Notes: generated by a model not told the origin, from the sequence alone. A stretch of DNA of 37,204 nucleotides from Burkholderiales bacterium (GCA_025350505.1 JANXXS010000174.1:1-37204), one strand, 5' to 3'. Numbered from the stretch's first letter, positions 1 through 9,446 are shown. Program-made: numbers and translations.

Positions 1-333
1 GACCTCGGGCCGGTTGAAGACCATCGGCAGCTTGCCGCCGTAGCGAAAGGTCACGTCGCAGGCGAGCGAGGCGCGCAGCATGATGAGCGGCTCCTGCGTG
101 TCGTAGGCCCAGCGCGCCATGCGCGGCAGCACGCAGTTGAGAACGTTGACGAGCGCGTCGTCGTCGAGGCGCAGCACGTCGGTGGTGCCGCTGCCCGGCA
201 GCGGGCTGTGCATCGAGCGTACGATGCTGCGCGAGAGGGCGCGGTGCGCGCCGGCCTCGTCGGCGGCACGCTCCCACTCGCTCTGGAAGTCGAGCGGCGA
301 CGGTGTCGTGGCTTCGCGGCGCGATCTGGGCAT
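1..333 (-). CDS. Unrecognised protein, N-terminal part (runs off left edge)
   Basis: An open minus-strand frame begins at the ATG at 333 and continues past the left edge, giving 111 visible residues starting MPRSRREATTPSPLDF. A Shine-Dalgarno-like GGGGAG lies just upstream of the ATG, at about 342-347. No signal peptide, membrane segment or known motif is visible. The residues look like ordinary globular protein (for example LRLDDDALVNVLNCVLP), unlike the Arg/Ala-rich shadow frames around it. It is divergent from the M19 dipeptidase-like gene. I do not recognise the family. Coding status is fairly likely; function unknown. Confidence 0.6.
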   Translation of the reverse strand, partial: MPRSRREATTPSPLDFQSEWERAADEAGAHRALSRSIVRSMHSPLPGSGTTDVLRLDDDALVNVLNCVLPRMARWAYDTQEPLIMLRASLACDVTFRYGGKLPMVFNRPEV

Positions 334-356
334 CCGACGGCTCCCCTAAATATCCG

Positions 357-1469
357 ATGCCCGAGCCTAACCTGCCCCGGCGGCGCGGCCTTAAGGTCGC
401 AGCTCGCACCGGCCAGGAAATCGCCCTGAAGAACGCTCCCGCCTCCGCCACGCCGGCCGCCGCGCTGCTGCGCGACAGCCTGGTCTGGGACCATCACACC
501 TGCATGCCGCTCAGGCCGGACGACACCTCGTTCCTGCCGCAGCTGGCGCGGCACAAGGCGGCCGGCTTCGACGCGGTGACCGTCAACGTCGGCTTCGGCG
601 ACATGGGGCCCGAGCCGCATCTGCGCATGCTCGCCGCGCTGCGCCGCTGGCTCGGCGAGCGGCCCGACGCCTACGTGCTGGTCGAGACCGCCGACGACAT
701 CGAGCGCGCCCGCGCCACCGACCGGCTCGCGGTCGGCTTCGACATCGAAGGCGCTAACGCGATCGGCGACGACCTCGGCCTGGTGCAGCGCTACTACGAC
801 CTCGGCGTGCGCTGGATGCTGCTCGCCTACAACCAGGGCAACCGCGTCAGCGGCGGCTGCCAGGAAGAAGACGGCGGATTGACGCCGCTGGGCCGCGCGC
901 TGATCGCCGAGATGGAGCGCGTCGGCATGCAGCTGTGCCTCAGCCACACCGGGCACCGCACCGTGCGCGACGCGCTCGCCGTGGCGACCCGGCCGGTCAT
1001 CTTCTCGCACAGCAACTGCGCCGCGCTGCATGCGCACCCGCGCAACATCCCCGACGAATTGATCCGCGCCTGCGCCGCGACCGGCGGCGTCGTCGGCATC
1101 AACGGTGTCGGCATCTTCCTCGGCAGGAACGACATCTCGCCGCAGACCTATGCGCGACACGTCGACCACGTCGTGCAGCTGGTCGGGCCGGCGCACGCCT
1201 CGATCGCGCTCGACTACGTGTTCGACATCGGCGAGCTCGACGAGTACATGCGCACCAAGCAGCACACCTTTCCGCCAGGCCTCGGCTACGAGCTGGGCGC
1301 GCGCTTCATGCCCCCCGAGGAGATCGGCGAGATCGTCGCCACCCTGCAGTCGTGGGGCTATGCCGAGGCCGACCTGAAGGCGATCCTCGGCGGCAACCTG
1401 ATGCGGCTGGCGCGCACGGTATGGAAGCCGCTGTCCGGCCGGCCGCTGGCCGAGCCTGTCGTCGGCTGA
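357..1469 (+). CDS. Peptidase M19 (renal dipeptidase-like) family protein
   Basis: Resembles membrane-dipeptidase (M19) metalloenzymes, TIM-barrel zinc hydrolases acting on dipeptides or related amides. Metal-site candidates in order are the WDHH segment (His46/47, replacing the more usual DGHND), Glu131 in FDIEG, His197 in LSHTG and His218 in FSHSN. The typical C-terminal ILGGNLMRL is present. About 370 residues is normal for the family. The start is uncertain: the ATG at 357 leaves only 23 bp to the divergent start at 333, and the first ~25 residues look non-conserved. A CTG at 426 preceded by AGGA is another candidate. It ends 10 bp before the DUF885 gene, so the two are probably co-transcribed. 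No signal peptide is seen, so a cytoplasmic location is inferred. Confidence 0.85.
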   Translation: MPEPNLPRRRGLKVAARTGQEIALKNAPASATPAAALLRDSLVWDHHTCMPLRPDDTSFLPQLARHKAAGFDAVTVNVGFGDMGPEPHLRMLAALRRWLGERPDAYVLVETADDIERARATDRLAVGFDIEGANAIGDDLGLVQRYYDLGVRWMLLAYNQGNRVSGGCQEEDGGLTPLGRALIAEMERVGMQLCLSHTGHRTVRDALAVATRPVIFSHSNCAALHAHPRNIPDELIRACAATGGVVGINGVGIFLGRNDISPQTYARHVDHVVQLVGPAHASIALDYVFDIGELDEYMRTKQHTFPPGLGYELGARFMPPEEIGEIVATLQSWGYAEADLKAILGGNLMRLARTVWKPLSGRPLAEPVVG

Positions 1470-1479
1470 GATCAAGCCG

Positions 1480-3177
1480 ATGGCCGACGACGCATCGCAG
1501 CAGCTCGCCGCGCTGGCCGAGCGCTACTGGCGCTTCGAGTGCGAAGAGACGCCGCTCGCCGCGGCGCTGGCCGGCGAGCCATTGCCCGACGCGACGCTGT
1601 TTCGCGAGTCGGCCGACGACTGGGCGCGGCGCGACCGTCGTGCCGGCGAGCTGCTCGCCGCGCTGGCCGCGATCGACGAGATCGCGCTCGCCGGCCAGGA
1701 GCGCGCGACGCATCGTCTCCTGCGCCGCGAGCTCGACGCCGTGCGCAGCCACTACGCCGTGCAGTCGCATTTGCGGCCGTGGCTTTTTCCACTCGGCCCC
1801 GACTTCCTGGCCGTCTACTGGGCCAACGCGACCGCGCTCGGCAACGCCGCCGATGCCGAGCGCTACGTCGAGCGCTTGCGCGGCCTGCCCGCGTATTGGC
1901 GCAGCATCGTGGCGAATCTCGAAGCCGGCGCGGCGCGAGGACTCGGCTGGCCGCGTGCCGTGCTCGCCTGCGCCTTGGCCGGCGCGCGCGCCGGCCTGGC
2001 CCTCGACGCGCAGAAGAGTCCCTTCCTCGGCCCTTTCCTGCGCTCGGCGGCGAAGTCCCAGCCGGCGGTCGCCGATGCCACCAGACGCGCCGCGCAAGTC
2101 ATCGAGACCGCGCTGCGCCCCGCGCAGCACGCCTACGTCGACGCGCTCGACCGCCTCCACGCCGATGCCCGCGACAGCCTCTCATGCGGCGACACCCCGG
2201 GCGGCAAGGCCTACTACCGTGCGATGGCCGGCCACTTCACGACGACCGCGCTGGAGCCGGAGGCGATCCACGCGCTCGGGCTCGCCGAGGTCGAGCGCAT
2301 CGACGCGGAAATGCGGGCCGTCGCCGCCGACGCGGGCTACGCCGGCGACCTCGCCGGCTACCGGCGCTTTCTTTCGACCGACGCGCAGTTCGTGTCGCCC
2401 TCGGCCGAGTCGCTGCGCGCGGCGCTGGAGAGTCTCTGCAAGCGCATCGACCGCAAGATCCCGAGCTTCTTCGGCCGCATTCCGCGCATCACCTACGGGC
2501 TCGAGTCGATTCCCGAGGCGGCCTCGGCGGCGATGCCGCCCGCCTACGCGCAGCCGAGCCCGGCCGACGGCTCGGCAGCCGGCGTGTTCTGGGTCAGCAG
2601 CCTGCCGGCCAGATGCCCGAGCTATCTGCATGTGCCGCTCGCCGTGCACGAGGCCTGGCCCGGCCATCTCATGCACATCGCGCTGATCCAGGAAGAGACG
2701 GCGCTGCCGACGTTTCGGCGCCACGGCTCGGTCAAGTACACGGCGTGCATCGAGGGCTGGGCGCTCTATTGCGAATCGCTGGCACAGGACATGGGCCTCT
2801 ACGTCACGCCGCACCAGCACTACGGCCGGCTCGAGATGGAGCAATGGCGCGCGGTGCGGCTGGTCGTCGATACCGGCATCCATCTGCATGGCTGGAGCCG
2901 CGATCGGGCGATCGCCTTCATGGCCGGCCACCTCACGCTTTCGGCCGAGACGATCGCCGGCGAGGTCGACCGCTACGCCGGCATGCCCGGGCAGGCGCTC
3001 GGCTACCAGATCGGCAACCTGGCGCTGCGCGGCCTGCGCCGGCGCGCCGAACAGACGCTCGGCTCGCGCTTCACGCATCGCGGCTTTCACGACGCCGTGA
3101 CCGGCGCCGGCGCGGTCACGCTGCCGGTACTCGAAGGGCTGGTCGAGGAGTGGATCGAGGCACAGGCCGCGCCCTGA
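1480..3177 (+). CDS. DUF885 family metallopeptidase-like protein
   Basis: 565 aa. The DUF885 signature is clear: HEAWPGHLMH at residues 390-399 (the family's HEGxPGH zinc-binding motif) followed about 30 residues later by EGWALYCESL, whose Glu is expected to complete the metal site. The N-terminal ~350 residues are helical and rich in Ala/Arg/Glu. No signal peptide is seen, although many family members are exported. Many characterised metallopeptidases share this fold type, but substrates of DUF885 proteins are mostly unknown. It follows the M19 gene by 10 bp, suggesting a small peptide-degradation unit (inference). Confidence 0.9.
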   Translation: MADDASQQLAALAERYWRFECEETPLAAALAGEPLPDATLFRESADDWARRDRRAGELLAALAAIDEIALAGQERATHRLLRRELDAVRSHYAVQSHLRPWLFPLGPDFLAVYWANATALGNAADAERYVERLRGLPAYWRSIVANLEAGAARGLGWPRAVLACALAGARAGLALDAQKSPFLGPFLRSAAKSQPAVADATRRAAQVIETALRPAQHAYVDALDRLHADARDSLSCGDTPGGKAYYRAMAGHFTTTALEPEAIHALGLAEVERIDAEMRAVAADAGYAGDLAGYRRFLSTDAQFVSPSAESLRAALESLCKRIDRKIPSFFGRIPRITYGLESIPEAASAAMPPAYAQPSPADGSAAGVFWVSSLPARCPSYLHVPLAVHEAWPGHLMHIALIQEETALPTFRRHGSVKYTACIEGWALYCESLAQDMGLYVTPHQHYGRLEMEQWRAVRLVVDTGIHLHGWSRDRAIAFMAGHLTLSAETIAGEVDRYAGMPGQALGYQIGNLALRGLRRRAEQTLGSRFTHRGFHDAVTGAGAVTLPVLEGLVEEWIEAQAAP

Positions 3178-3319
3178 TGCGCGGACGGCCGGACTTGCGG
3201 ATACTGCACGGCTGCGGCGCGTTGGCGGCTCGTGTCCGCCGATTCCGTTTCTACCGGTGAGCATGGAACGGCTCGCCGGGAGCGCGGCCGGTGCTTTCAC
3301 TCATCAAGGAATCGACGCA

Positions 3320-4132
3320 ATGAATCCGAACAAGGCACTCTGGGAAAAGGGCGACTTCACGCGGCTGGCGCGCACCATGCGCGGAAGCGGCGAGGCGCTC
3401 GTCACGTCGATCGGCGTGGCACACGGGCTGAAGGTGCTCGACCTCGGCTGCGGCGACGGCACCACCGCCATCCCCGAGGCGCAGCAAGGCGCCGAGGTGC
3501 TCGGCGTCGACATCGCCAGCAACCTGGTCGCGGCGGGCAACCAGCGCGCCAAGGCGCTGGGCCTGGCCAACGTGCGCTTCCAGGAAGGCGACGCCTGCGA
3601 CCTGCAGCCGATCGCCGACCGCAGCTTCGACCTCGTGGTCAGCATCTTCGGCGCGATGTTCGCGCCCAAGCCCTTCGAGGTCGCCAAGGAGATGGTGCGG
3701 GTGACCAAGCCGGGCGGGCGCATCGTCATGGGCAACTGGATCCCGGGCGACCCGACCCTGGTGGCGCAGATCCTGAAGATCAGCTCGGCCTACTCGCCGC
3801 CGCCGCCCGAAGGCTTCGTCAGCCCGATGACCTGGGGCATCGAGAGCAACGTCGTCGAGCGCTTCGCCGCCGCTGGCGTGCCCAAGGACGCGGTGAGCTG
3901 CGTCCGCGACACCTTCGTCTTCGATTTCGCCGGCACGCCGGCACAGTTCGTCGACGAGTTCCGCCGCTTCTACGGCCCGACCATGAACGCCTTCGACGCC
4001 GCCGAAAAGAGCGGCCGCGCCGAGGCGTTGCAGGCCGAGCTCGAGGCGCTGTTCAGGAGCCAGAACAAGAGCGGGAACGAGACGCTCACGAAGGTCGAGG
4101 CGACCTTTCTGCGCGTGACGGTGTCGCTCTGA
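3320..4132 (+). CDS. Class I SAM-dependent methyltransferase
   Basis: 270 aa from the ATG at 3320, chosen because AAGGA lies 9 bp upstream; an upstream in-frame start at 3257 has no such site and adds residues that do not look conserved. Motif I VLDLGCGDGT is at residues 39-48, followed by the acidic strand LGVDIA, the GDACDLQP segment and VTKPGGRIVMGNW. This is a small-molecule (UbiE/Methyltransf_11-like) methyltransferase arrangement. The acceptor substrate cannot be deduced. It stands alone between the peptidase pair and the convergent argE gene; the 142 bp upstream hold no recognisable gene. Confidence 0.9.
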   Translation: MNPNKALWEKGDFTRLARTMRGSGEALVTSIGVAHGLKVLDLGCGDGTTAIPEAQQGAEVLGVDIASNLVAAGNQRAKALGLANVRFQEGDACDLQPIADRSFDLVVSIFGAMFAPKPFEVAKEMVRVTKPGGRIVMGNWIPGDPTLVAQILKISSAYSPPPPEGFVSPMTWGIESNVVERFAAAGVPKDAVSCVRDTFVFDFAGTPAQFVDEFRRFYGPTMNAFDAAEKSGRAEALQAELEALFRSQNKSGNETLTKVEATFLRVTVSL

Positions 4133-4270
4133 CCCTGGCGCGCCCCGCACCTGCCGCGAGCGATCAGGATTCGGCAGCCGAAGAAGCCGCCGGCAGCCAA
4201 CCCTCCAGGTCGACGTGCGTGTTTATGCCGCCCTCGAAGCCGACGGGGCCAATCGGTAGTCGCGCCGCGT

Positions 4271-5467
4271 CTAAGGCCTGGCAAGGCGACGGTCGAGCGC
4301 TTCGACGCCCACCGTCGCCAGCGCCTGCAGAAAACGTTCGGCCGACGCGAGCTGCGCCAGCGACACGTACTCGTCGGCCTGATGCGCCTGGGCGATGTGG
4401 CCGGGGCCGCACACCACCGTCGGGATGCCGGCCTTCTGGAACAGGCCGGCCTCGGTGCCGAAGGCGACCAGCGTGGTCGAGTCGGCCTCGGCCAGGCGCG
4501 CGGCCAGCAGCACCGCCGGGTCGTCGGCGCGGGCCAGGAACGCGGGCGTTTCGCAGATCGTCTCGAAGCGGATGCCGGCCTCGGGCGCGACGGCGCGCAT
4601 CGCCGGCTCGAGCGACGCAGCGTAAGCCTGCACCTCGGCCTGCATGGCGGCCACGTCGGCGCCGGGCAGGTTGCGAAATTCGTAGTGAAAGCGGCAGTCG
4701 GCGGGCACCACGTTGTCGGCGATGCCGCCCTCGATCACGCCGACCGATCCGGTCGTGTAGGGCACGTCGAAGCCTTCATAGCGCGGTCCCTGGCTGCGCC
4801 AGCGCTCCGACATGTCGGCGAGCTTGCCGACCACGCGCGCGCCGACCTCGATGGCGTTGACCGACTGCGGCGTCAGCGACGAATGCGCCGCATGGCCCCG
4901 GACGCAGCAGCGCCAGCGATATACGCCCTTGTGCGCCAGCGCCGGCACCATGCCGGTGGGCTCGCCGACGATGCAGGCGAGCGGCGCGATGCCGCGCGCG
5001 CGCAGCTCGGCGATGAGGCGCGGCGCGCCGAAGCAGCCCACTTCCTCGTCGTAGCTGAAGGCGAGGTGGATGGCGAACGGCAGGTCTGCCGCCAGCCAGG
5101 CCGGCACCTGCGCCACCGCCAGGCCGATGAAGCCTTTCATGTCGGCGCTGCCGCGGCCATAGAGGCGGCCGTCTTTCACCTCCGCGCTCAGCGGGTCGAG
5201 CGACCAGTCCTGGCCGTCCCACGGCACGGTGTCGGTGTGGCCCGAGACGATGACGCCGGCGGGCTTGGCCTCGCCGAGGGTGGCGAAGAGATTGGCCTTC
5301 CTGCCTTCGTCGTCGAAGGTGAGCGTGCTCTTCACGCCCTGCTGCACGAGCTCGTCGCGGATGAAGTGGATCAGCTCGAGGTTGGTGTTGCGGCTGACCG
5401 TGTTCATTCGCACCAGCGTGCGCGCCAGCTCGAGGGCGCGCGCGGAAGGTGCGGTTCGCATGTCCAT
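4271..5467 (-). CDS. argE: Acetylornithine deacetylase (M20 family)
   Basis: 398 aa M20 zinc hydrolase predicted to remove the acetyl group from N-acetylornithine in arginine synthesis. Metal and catalytic residues are visible: His77 and Asp79 in GHTDTVPW, Asp109 in GRGSADMKG, Glu141/Glu142 in SYDEEVG, and GEPTGM. The C-terminal half has the AFGTEAG segment and a late GPGHIAQAHQADEY motif typical of ArgE/DapE. Two ATGs compete (5467 and 5461); neither has a Shine-Dalgarno, but a TATATT hexamer ends 5 bp before 5467, suggesting a leaderless message. No other arginine genes are nearby. Other M20 desuccinylases/deacylases remain possible. Confidence 0.85.
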   Translation of the reverse strand: MDMRTAPSARALELARTLVRMNTVSRNTNLELIHFIRDELVQQGVKSTLTFDDEGRKANLFATLGEAKPAGVIVSGHTDTVPWDGQDWSLDPLSAEVKDGRLYGRGSADMKGFIGLAVAQVPAWLAADLPFAIHLAFSYDEEVGCFGAPRLIAELRARGIAPLACIVGEPTGMVPALAHKGVYRWRCCVRGHAAHSSLTPQSVNAIEVGARVVGKLADMSERWRSQGPRYEGFDVPYTTGSVGVIEGGIADNVVPADCRFHYEFRNLPGADVAAMQAEVQAYAASLEPAMRAVAPEAGIRFETICETPAFLARADDPAVLLAARLAEADSTTLVAFGTEAGLFQKAGIPTVVCGPGHIAQAHQADEYVSLAQLASAERFLQALATVGVEALDRRLARP

Positions 5468-5468
5468 C

Positions 5469-5485
5469 GCGCAATATAGCGGCTG
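5469..5485 (-). promoter_or_regulatory. -10-like promoter motif of argE (leaderless candidate)
   Basis: On the minus strand this reads CAGCCGCTATATTGCGC. The TATATT hexamer (5478-5473) stands 5 bp before the ATG at 5467, so a start site about 7 bp downstream would fall at the start codon. It matches the sequence in front of the kinase gene (8436-8452) at 16 of 17 positions. No good -35 hexamer is seen. Confidence 0.45.
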
Positions 5486-5505
5486 GCTGTGCTGGCGCCC
5501 GGGCC

Positions 5506-8430
5506 TCAGGGCCCGAGCGCCGCCAGTCGTGTCGCGCTCTGCGTCGCCGGCGCCTGGGCGCTCAGCACGGCCTGCAATTGCGCGGCAGCTTCGCGAGCGG
5601 CGCTGTGTGCCTGCGCGACGTGGCCCTGGGCTTGCTCGAGCTGCGCCTGCTCGAGCAGGCATCGGCCCGTGAACTCGCTGGCCGGGTAGCCGCCCTGCCT
5701 CAGCTTGTCGGCAAGCGCGGTCGCCCGCTGCAAGGCCCGGCGCGCGTCGTCGTAGCGACCCGCGAGCCGATGCGCCCTGGCCACCAGAAGCCAGGGCCGG
5801 ATGTCGGCAGCGCCTTGTCCCGAGGCAGCGACGCGCGCCGCGAGCCGGCCTTCCAGCGACTCGACCGATGCCGGCGCGGGGCCTTGCTCGAGAGCGAGCC
5901 AGGCGGTCAGCCACTCGTAGTCGCCGCGCAGCGACGAGCCCGGCGTCAGCAGCGGCTGCAGCAGCTTCCAGGCGTCGGCGAGCAGCGTCGCGCAACGCGG
6001 CCACGCGCCCTGTTCGCAGGCGCCTCGAGCGGCGGCCATCGTCACGGCTCCGGCCAACCTCGGTCCTCCGCTCCTGGCGGCGGCGACGATGGCACGGTCG
6101 GCGAGCGCGGTCGCGTCGTCGGCGCCCAGGCGCGCCTGCAACTCGGACAGTCGGGCGAGCGAGTTCGGGCTCTCCTCCATGCCGTTGCGGCTGCGCAGGT
6201 CGACGGCGCGCCGGTAGGCATCCGCCGCCGCCCGCGTCTGGCCGCCCTCGTCGAGCAGGGCGCCGAGGTTGCTCGTGTAGATGGCGGTGCGGTTCGTCTC
6301 GGCCTCGCCGCTGGCTTGCAGCTCGGCCAGCAGGCGCCGGTACTCGGTGGCACCCTCGGCCCAGCGGCCCAGCATGCCGAGCGAGGTAGCACGCGCGGCG
6401 CGGGCGCTCATCGCCGACAGACGCAGGCCCGGCCGCGGCTCGCCGAACCAGGCCAGCGAACGGTCGGCGTCGGCCAGCGCGCCGGCGAGATCGCCTTCCA
6501 GCCGGCGCAGATGCGAGCGGCCGGTCAGGCAGTTGGCAAGCGCCGAATCGGTGTGATCGTCCTGCGCCAGCAGAACGGCGATGGCGCGGTCCATCGTCGC
6601 CCGGAGCTCGGCGGGCTTCTTGTCGTAGGCATTGACCAGCGCGGTCTGGCAGTCGAGCACGGCAAGCGCGCCCGGATCGCCGAGCTTGACGAAGATCTCG
6701 CGCGCACGATCGAGCAAGGGCCGAGCTTCGGTGTGCTTGCCCATCTCGGTGAGCTGGTAGGCGACGTGCGAGAGCAGGCGCGCCTGCTGTTCGGGCGCCG
6801 ATGCGTATTGCTTGTCGATGAATCCGACCGCGCGCTGCATCATCTCCGTGGCGGTCAAGGGCTTGTCGCCCGACTCGCCGATGAGCTGGTAGAGCAGGCG
6901 CCCCGAGGCCTCGGAGAAGTCCAGCTCGTGCACCGTGCGGTCGCGCTCGCGCTCGGCCCGCGCAGCGGCGGCGCGGGCGCGTTCGGCCTCGTCGCCGGCG
7001 CGCCGACGTTCCCGCTCGGCGCCGCTCGCGGCAGCCAGGGCGATGCCGCGTTGCGACTGCGCCTCGGCCGCGGCCTCGCTGGCGCGCGCCGCCTCGCGCT
7101 CGGCGACCCGCCTCTGCTCGTCGGCGATGACACGCTGCCGCGCCGACTCGGCCGCCGCCGCCAGCGCACGATGCTCTTCGACGCGGGCGCGGGCCGCCTC
7201 TTCGGCGATGCGCTCGGCCTGCCACAGCGTGCTGGCGATGCCGATCACGGCGACCAGCGCCGCCGCTGCACCGAGCGCGACGCCGAGACGATTGCGACGC
7301 ACGAACTTCGAAAGCCGGTACGACATCGCATCGGGGCGGGCAGCGACCGGGCGATGCCCGAGATACGCGCGCAGGTCGTCGGCAAAGGCCGAGGCCGTGG
7401 CGTAGCGTCCTGCCGGCTCCTGCCGCAAGGCCTTGGCCAGCACCTTGTCGAGGTCGCCGCTCAGCGCACGGCGCCGATCCGCCGGGCCGACCGCGCTGGC
7501 GCGCGAACCGGTGCCCTCGAGCGCGGCGCGCATGTGCGCCATCGGCCCTTCGCCGGCGCGCGTGGCGCGCGGGTTGACGCCGGCGAGCAGCTCGAACAGC
7601 ACGATGCCGAGCGCGTACACGTCGGTGGCCATGCTCAGCACGCCGCCCTCGAACTGTTCGGGCGCGGCGTATTCGGGCGTGAGGGCGAACGCGCCCTCGC
7701 GCGTGAGCCCGGGCGCCGCCTCGTCGCCGAGCAGCCGGGCGATGCCGAAGTCGAGCAGCTTCACGCGGCCGGTCTCGTCGACCAGGATGTTCGAGGGCTT
7801 GAGGTCACGATGAATCACCAGCTGGCCGTGCGCCGCCGCCACGGCGTCGAGCACCTGGCCGAACAGCTCGACGCGCTGGCGCACGCCGAGGCCGCGCGCG
7901 TCGCACCAGCGGTCGATGCGCTCGCCGTGCACCAGCTCGAGCACCAGGTAGGGCTGGCCGCGCTCGGTGACGCCGGCGTCGAGCAGCTGGGCGATGCCCG
8001 GATGGCGCAGGCGGGCCAGGATCGCGCCCTCCCGGCGGAAGCGCTCTTGCGACGCGGCGTCGAACAGCCCGGTGCGCAGCAGCTTGATGGCCGCCTCGCC
8101 CTCGAAGCGACCGTCGGCGCGGCGCGCACGCCAGACCGTGCCCATGCCGCCCTCGCCGATCGGCTCGATCAGCGCCCATGCGCCCAGCCGCTCGCCTGCC
8201 GTGACATGCGTGGGCAGCGGCACCCCTTCGGCGACGCCGCCCAGAAAGGCGTGCCGGCTCGCCGCGTCGTGCGCGGCCAGCAGCTCGCGCAACTCGCCGG
8301 CGGTGCCCGGGTCGTTGGCGGCCAGCTCGTCGAGACGATGCGAGCGCTCCGGCGGCGACAGGGTCAACAACTCGTCGATGTGCGGCGACAGCTCGGCCCA
8401 GCGAGCGGCGGTGATCGGTACAGCGGGCAT
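5506..8430 (-). CDS. Membrane serine/threonine protein kinase with coiled coil and TPR-like C-terminal region
   Basis: 974 aa from the ATG at 8430. That start is preferred over 8457 because the -10-like motif lies between them. A ~75-residue helical N-terminal leader precedes a complete Hanks-type kinase: glycine loop GEGGMG (92-97), Lys116 in AIKLL, HRDLKPSN (207-214), DFG (227-229) and APE (256-258), so it should be active. A membrane helix at about 382-402 is followed by a charged coiled coil (405-500) and ~470 residues of helical, TPR-like sequence. Topology implies a cytoplasmic kinase and a periplasmic sensor or docking domain. Targets are unknown; no phosphatase gene is adjacent. It lies upstream of argE with a 38-bp gap, but argE appears to have its own promoter. 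Confidence 0.93.
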   Translation of the reverse strand: MPAVPITAARWAELSPHIDELLTLSPPERSHRLDELAANDPGTAGELRELLAAHDAASRHAFLGGVAEGVPLPTHVTAGERLGAWALIEPIGEGGMGTVWRARRADGRFEGEAAIKLLRTGLFDAASQERFRREGAILARLRHPGIAQLLDAGVTERGQPYLVLELVHGERIDRWCDARGLGVRQRVELFGQVLDAVAAAHGQLVIHRDLKPSNILVDETGRVKLLDFGIARLLGDEAAPGLTREGAFALTPEYAAPEQFEGGVLSMATDVYALGIVLFELLAGVNPRATRAGEGPMAHMRAALEGTGSRASAVGPADRRRALSGDLDKVLAKALRQEPAGRYATASAFADDLRAYLGHRPVAARPDAMSYRLSKFVRRNRLGVALGAAAALVAVIGIASTLWQAERIAEEAARARVEEHRALAAAAESARQRVIADEQRRVAEREAARASEAAAEAQSQRGIALAAASGAERERRRAGDEAERARAAAARAERERDRTVHELDFSEASGRLLYQLIGESGDKPLTATEMMQRAVGFIDKQYASAPEQQARLLSHVAYQLTEMGKHTEARPLLDRAREIFVKLGDPGALAVLDCQTALVNAYDKKPAELRATMDRAIAVLLAQDDHTDSALANCLTGRSHLRRLEGDLAGALADADRSLAWFGEPRPGLRLSAMSARAARATSLGMLGRWAEGATEYRRLLAELQASGEAETNRTAIYTSNLGALLDEGGQTRAAADAYRRAVDLRSRNGMEESPNSLARLSELQARLGADDATALADRAIVAAARSGGPRLAGAVTMAAARGACEQGAWPRCATLLADAWKLLQPLLTPGSSLRGDYEWLTAWLALEQGPAPASVESLEGRLAARVAASGQGAADIRPWLLVARAHRLAGRYDDARRALQRATALADKLRQGGYPASEFTGRCLLEQAQLEQAQGHVAQAHSAAREAAAQLQAVLSAQAPATQSATRLAALGP

Positions 8431-8435
8431 GCTCG

Positions 8436-8452
8436 GCGCAATATAGGGGCTG
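8436..8452 (-). promoter_or_regulatory. -10-like promoter motif of the kinase gene
   Basis: Minus strand reads CAGCCCCTATATTGCGC, 16 of 17 identical to the site before argE. TATATT ends 9 bp before the ATG at 8430, leaving a leader of only a few bases; there is no Shine-Dalgarno between them. The divergent dehydratase starts at 8475, so its promoter must overlap this site. Confidence 0.45.
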
Positions 8453-8474
8453 GGCAAAGCCAGCCACTCGCATC

Positions 8475-9446
8475 ATGACGACGATATCCAGCCACGACAA
8501 CCACCGCCACGACGCCATCGGCCGCGCCGACATCGAGGCCGCCCGCGCCCGCATCGCCGGCGACGTGCGCCGCACGCCGCTCATGCGCATCGCCGGCAAG
8601 CAGCTCGGCATCGATTGCGCCGAACTCTGGCTCAAGCTCGAGCACCTGCAGGCGGGCGGCAGCTTCAAGGCGCGCGGCATGTTCAACCGCATGCGATCGA
8701 ACCCGCTGCCCGAGGCCGGCGTGGTGATCGCCTCGGGCGGCAACGCCGGCATCGCGGTCGCTTGCGCCGCCAAGGCGATGGGCGTGCGCTGCGAGGTGTT
8801 CGTGCCCGAGGCGGCGAGCCAGGCCAAGCGCGACAAGCTTGCCGAGCTGGGCGCCGTGCTCACCGTCACCGGCGCCAGCTACGGCGACGCGCTCGCCGCC
8901 AGCCTCGTGCGCCAGGCGCAGACCGGCGCGCTGCTGATGCACGCCTACGACCAGCGCGAGGTCGTGATCGGCGCCGGCACGCTGGCGGCCGAAGTGGAAG
9001 AAGACGCGGGCGTGCCGGATCGCGTGCTGGTCAGCGTCGGCGGCGGCGGGCTGATCGCCGGCGTGGCGTCGTGGTTCCAGGACCGCTGCTGGATCGACGC
9101 GCTGGAGCCGGAGCTGGCGCCGACGCTGTTCAGGGCGCGAGAAGCAGGAAAGCCGGTGGACGTGGCGGTGTCCGGCATCGCCGCCGATTCGCTCGGCGCG
9201 CGACGCATCGGCAGCATCGCCTGGGAAGCGGCGCAGCGCCACGTCGATGCGGCGCATCTGCTCAGCGACGCCGCGATACGCAAGGCGCAGATGGCGATGT
9301 GGAAGGAGCTGCGGCTGGCGGTCGAGCCGGCGGCGGCGTTGCCGCTGGCGGCGTTGCACAGTGCTGCCGTCGAGCCCCGGAGCGACGAGCGTGTGCTGCT
9401 GGTGATCTGCGGCGCCAATCTCGATCTGGCGTCGCTGGCTGCCTAG
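8475..9446 (+). CDS. PLP-dependent threonine/serine dehydratase
   Basis: 323 aa fold-type II PLP enzyme predicted to deaminate L-threonine or L-serine to the 2-oxo acid and ammonia. Lys65 in GSFKARG should carry the cofactor; SGGNAGIA (87-94) binds the substrate carboxylate; the glycine loop SVGGGG (187-192) holds the PLP phosphate. There is no C-terminal ACT domain, so it is the short, catabolic or non-allosteric form rather than full-length biosynthetic IlvA. Serine racemase or another beta-family lyase is an alternative. It is divergent from the kinase gene with 44 bp between starts. Confidence 0.9.
   Translation: MTTISSHDNHRHDAIGRADIEAARARIAGDVRRTPLMRIAGKQLGIDCAELWLKLEHLQAGGSFKARGMFNRMRSNPLPEAGVVIASGGNAGIAVACAAKAMGVRCEVFVPEAASQAKRDKLAELGAVLTVTGASYGDALAASLVRQAQTGALLMHAYDQREVVIGAGTLAAEVEEDAGVPDRVLVSVGGGGLIAGVASWFQDRCWIDALEPELAPTLFRAREAGKPVDVAVSGIAADSLGARRIGSIAWEAAQRHVDAAHLLSDAAIRKAQMAMWKELRLAVEPAAALPLAALHSAAVEPRSDERVLLVICGANLDLASLAA

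Noticed and set aside
4164-4259. Minus-strand peptide LPIGPVGFEGGINTHVDLEGW downstream of argE that looks protein-like.
   Set aside because: No start codon or upstream domain in the same frame; the frame turns to Arg-rich shadow sequence inside argE. At most a tiny remnant.
5449-8478. 1009-codon plus-strand open frame across the kinase gene.
   Set aside because: Antisense shadow; the minus strand has complete kinase motifs.
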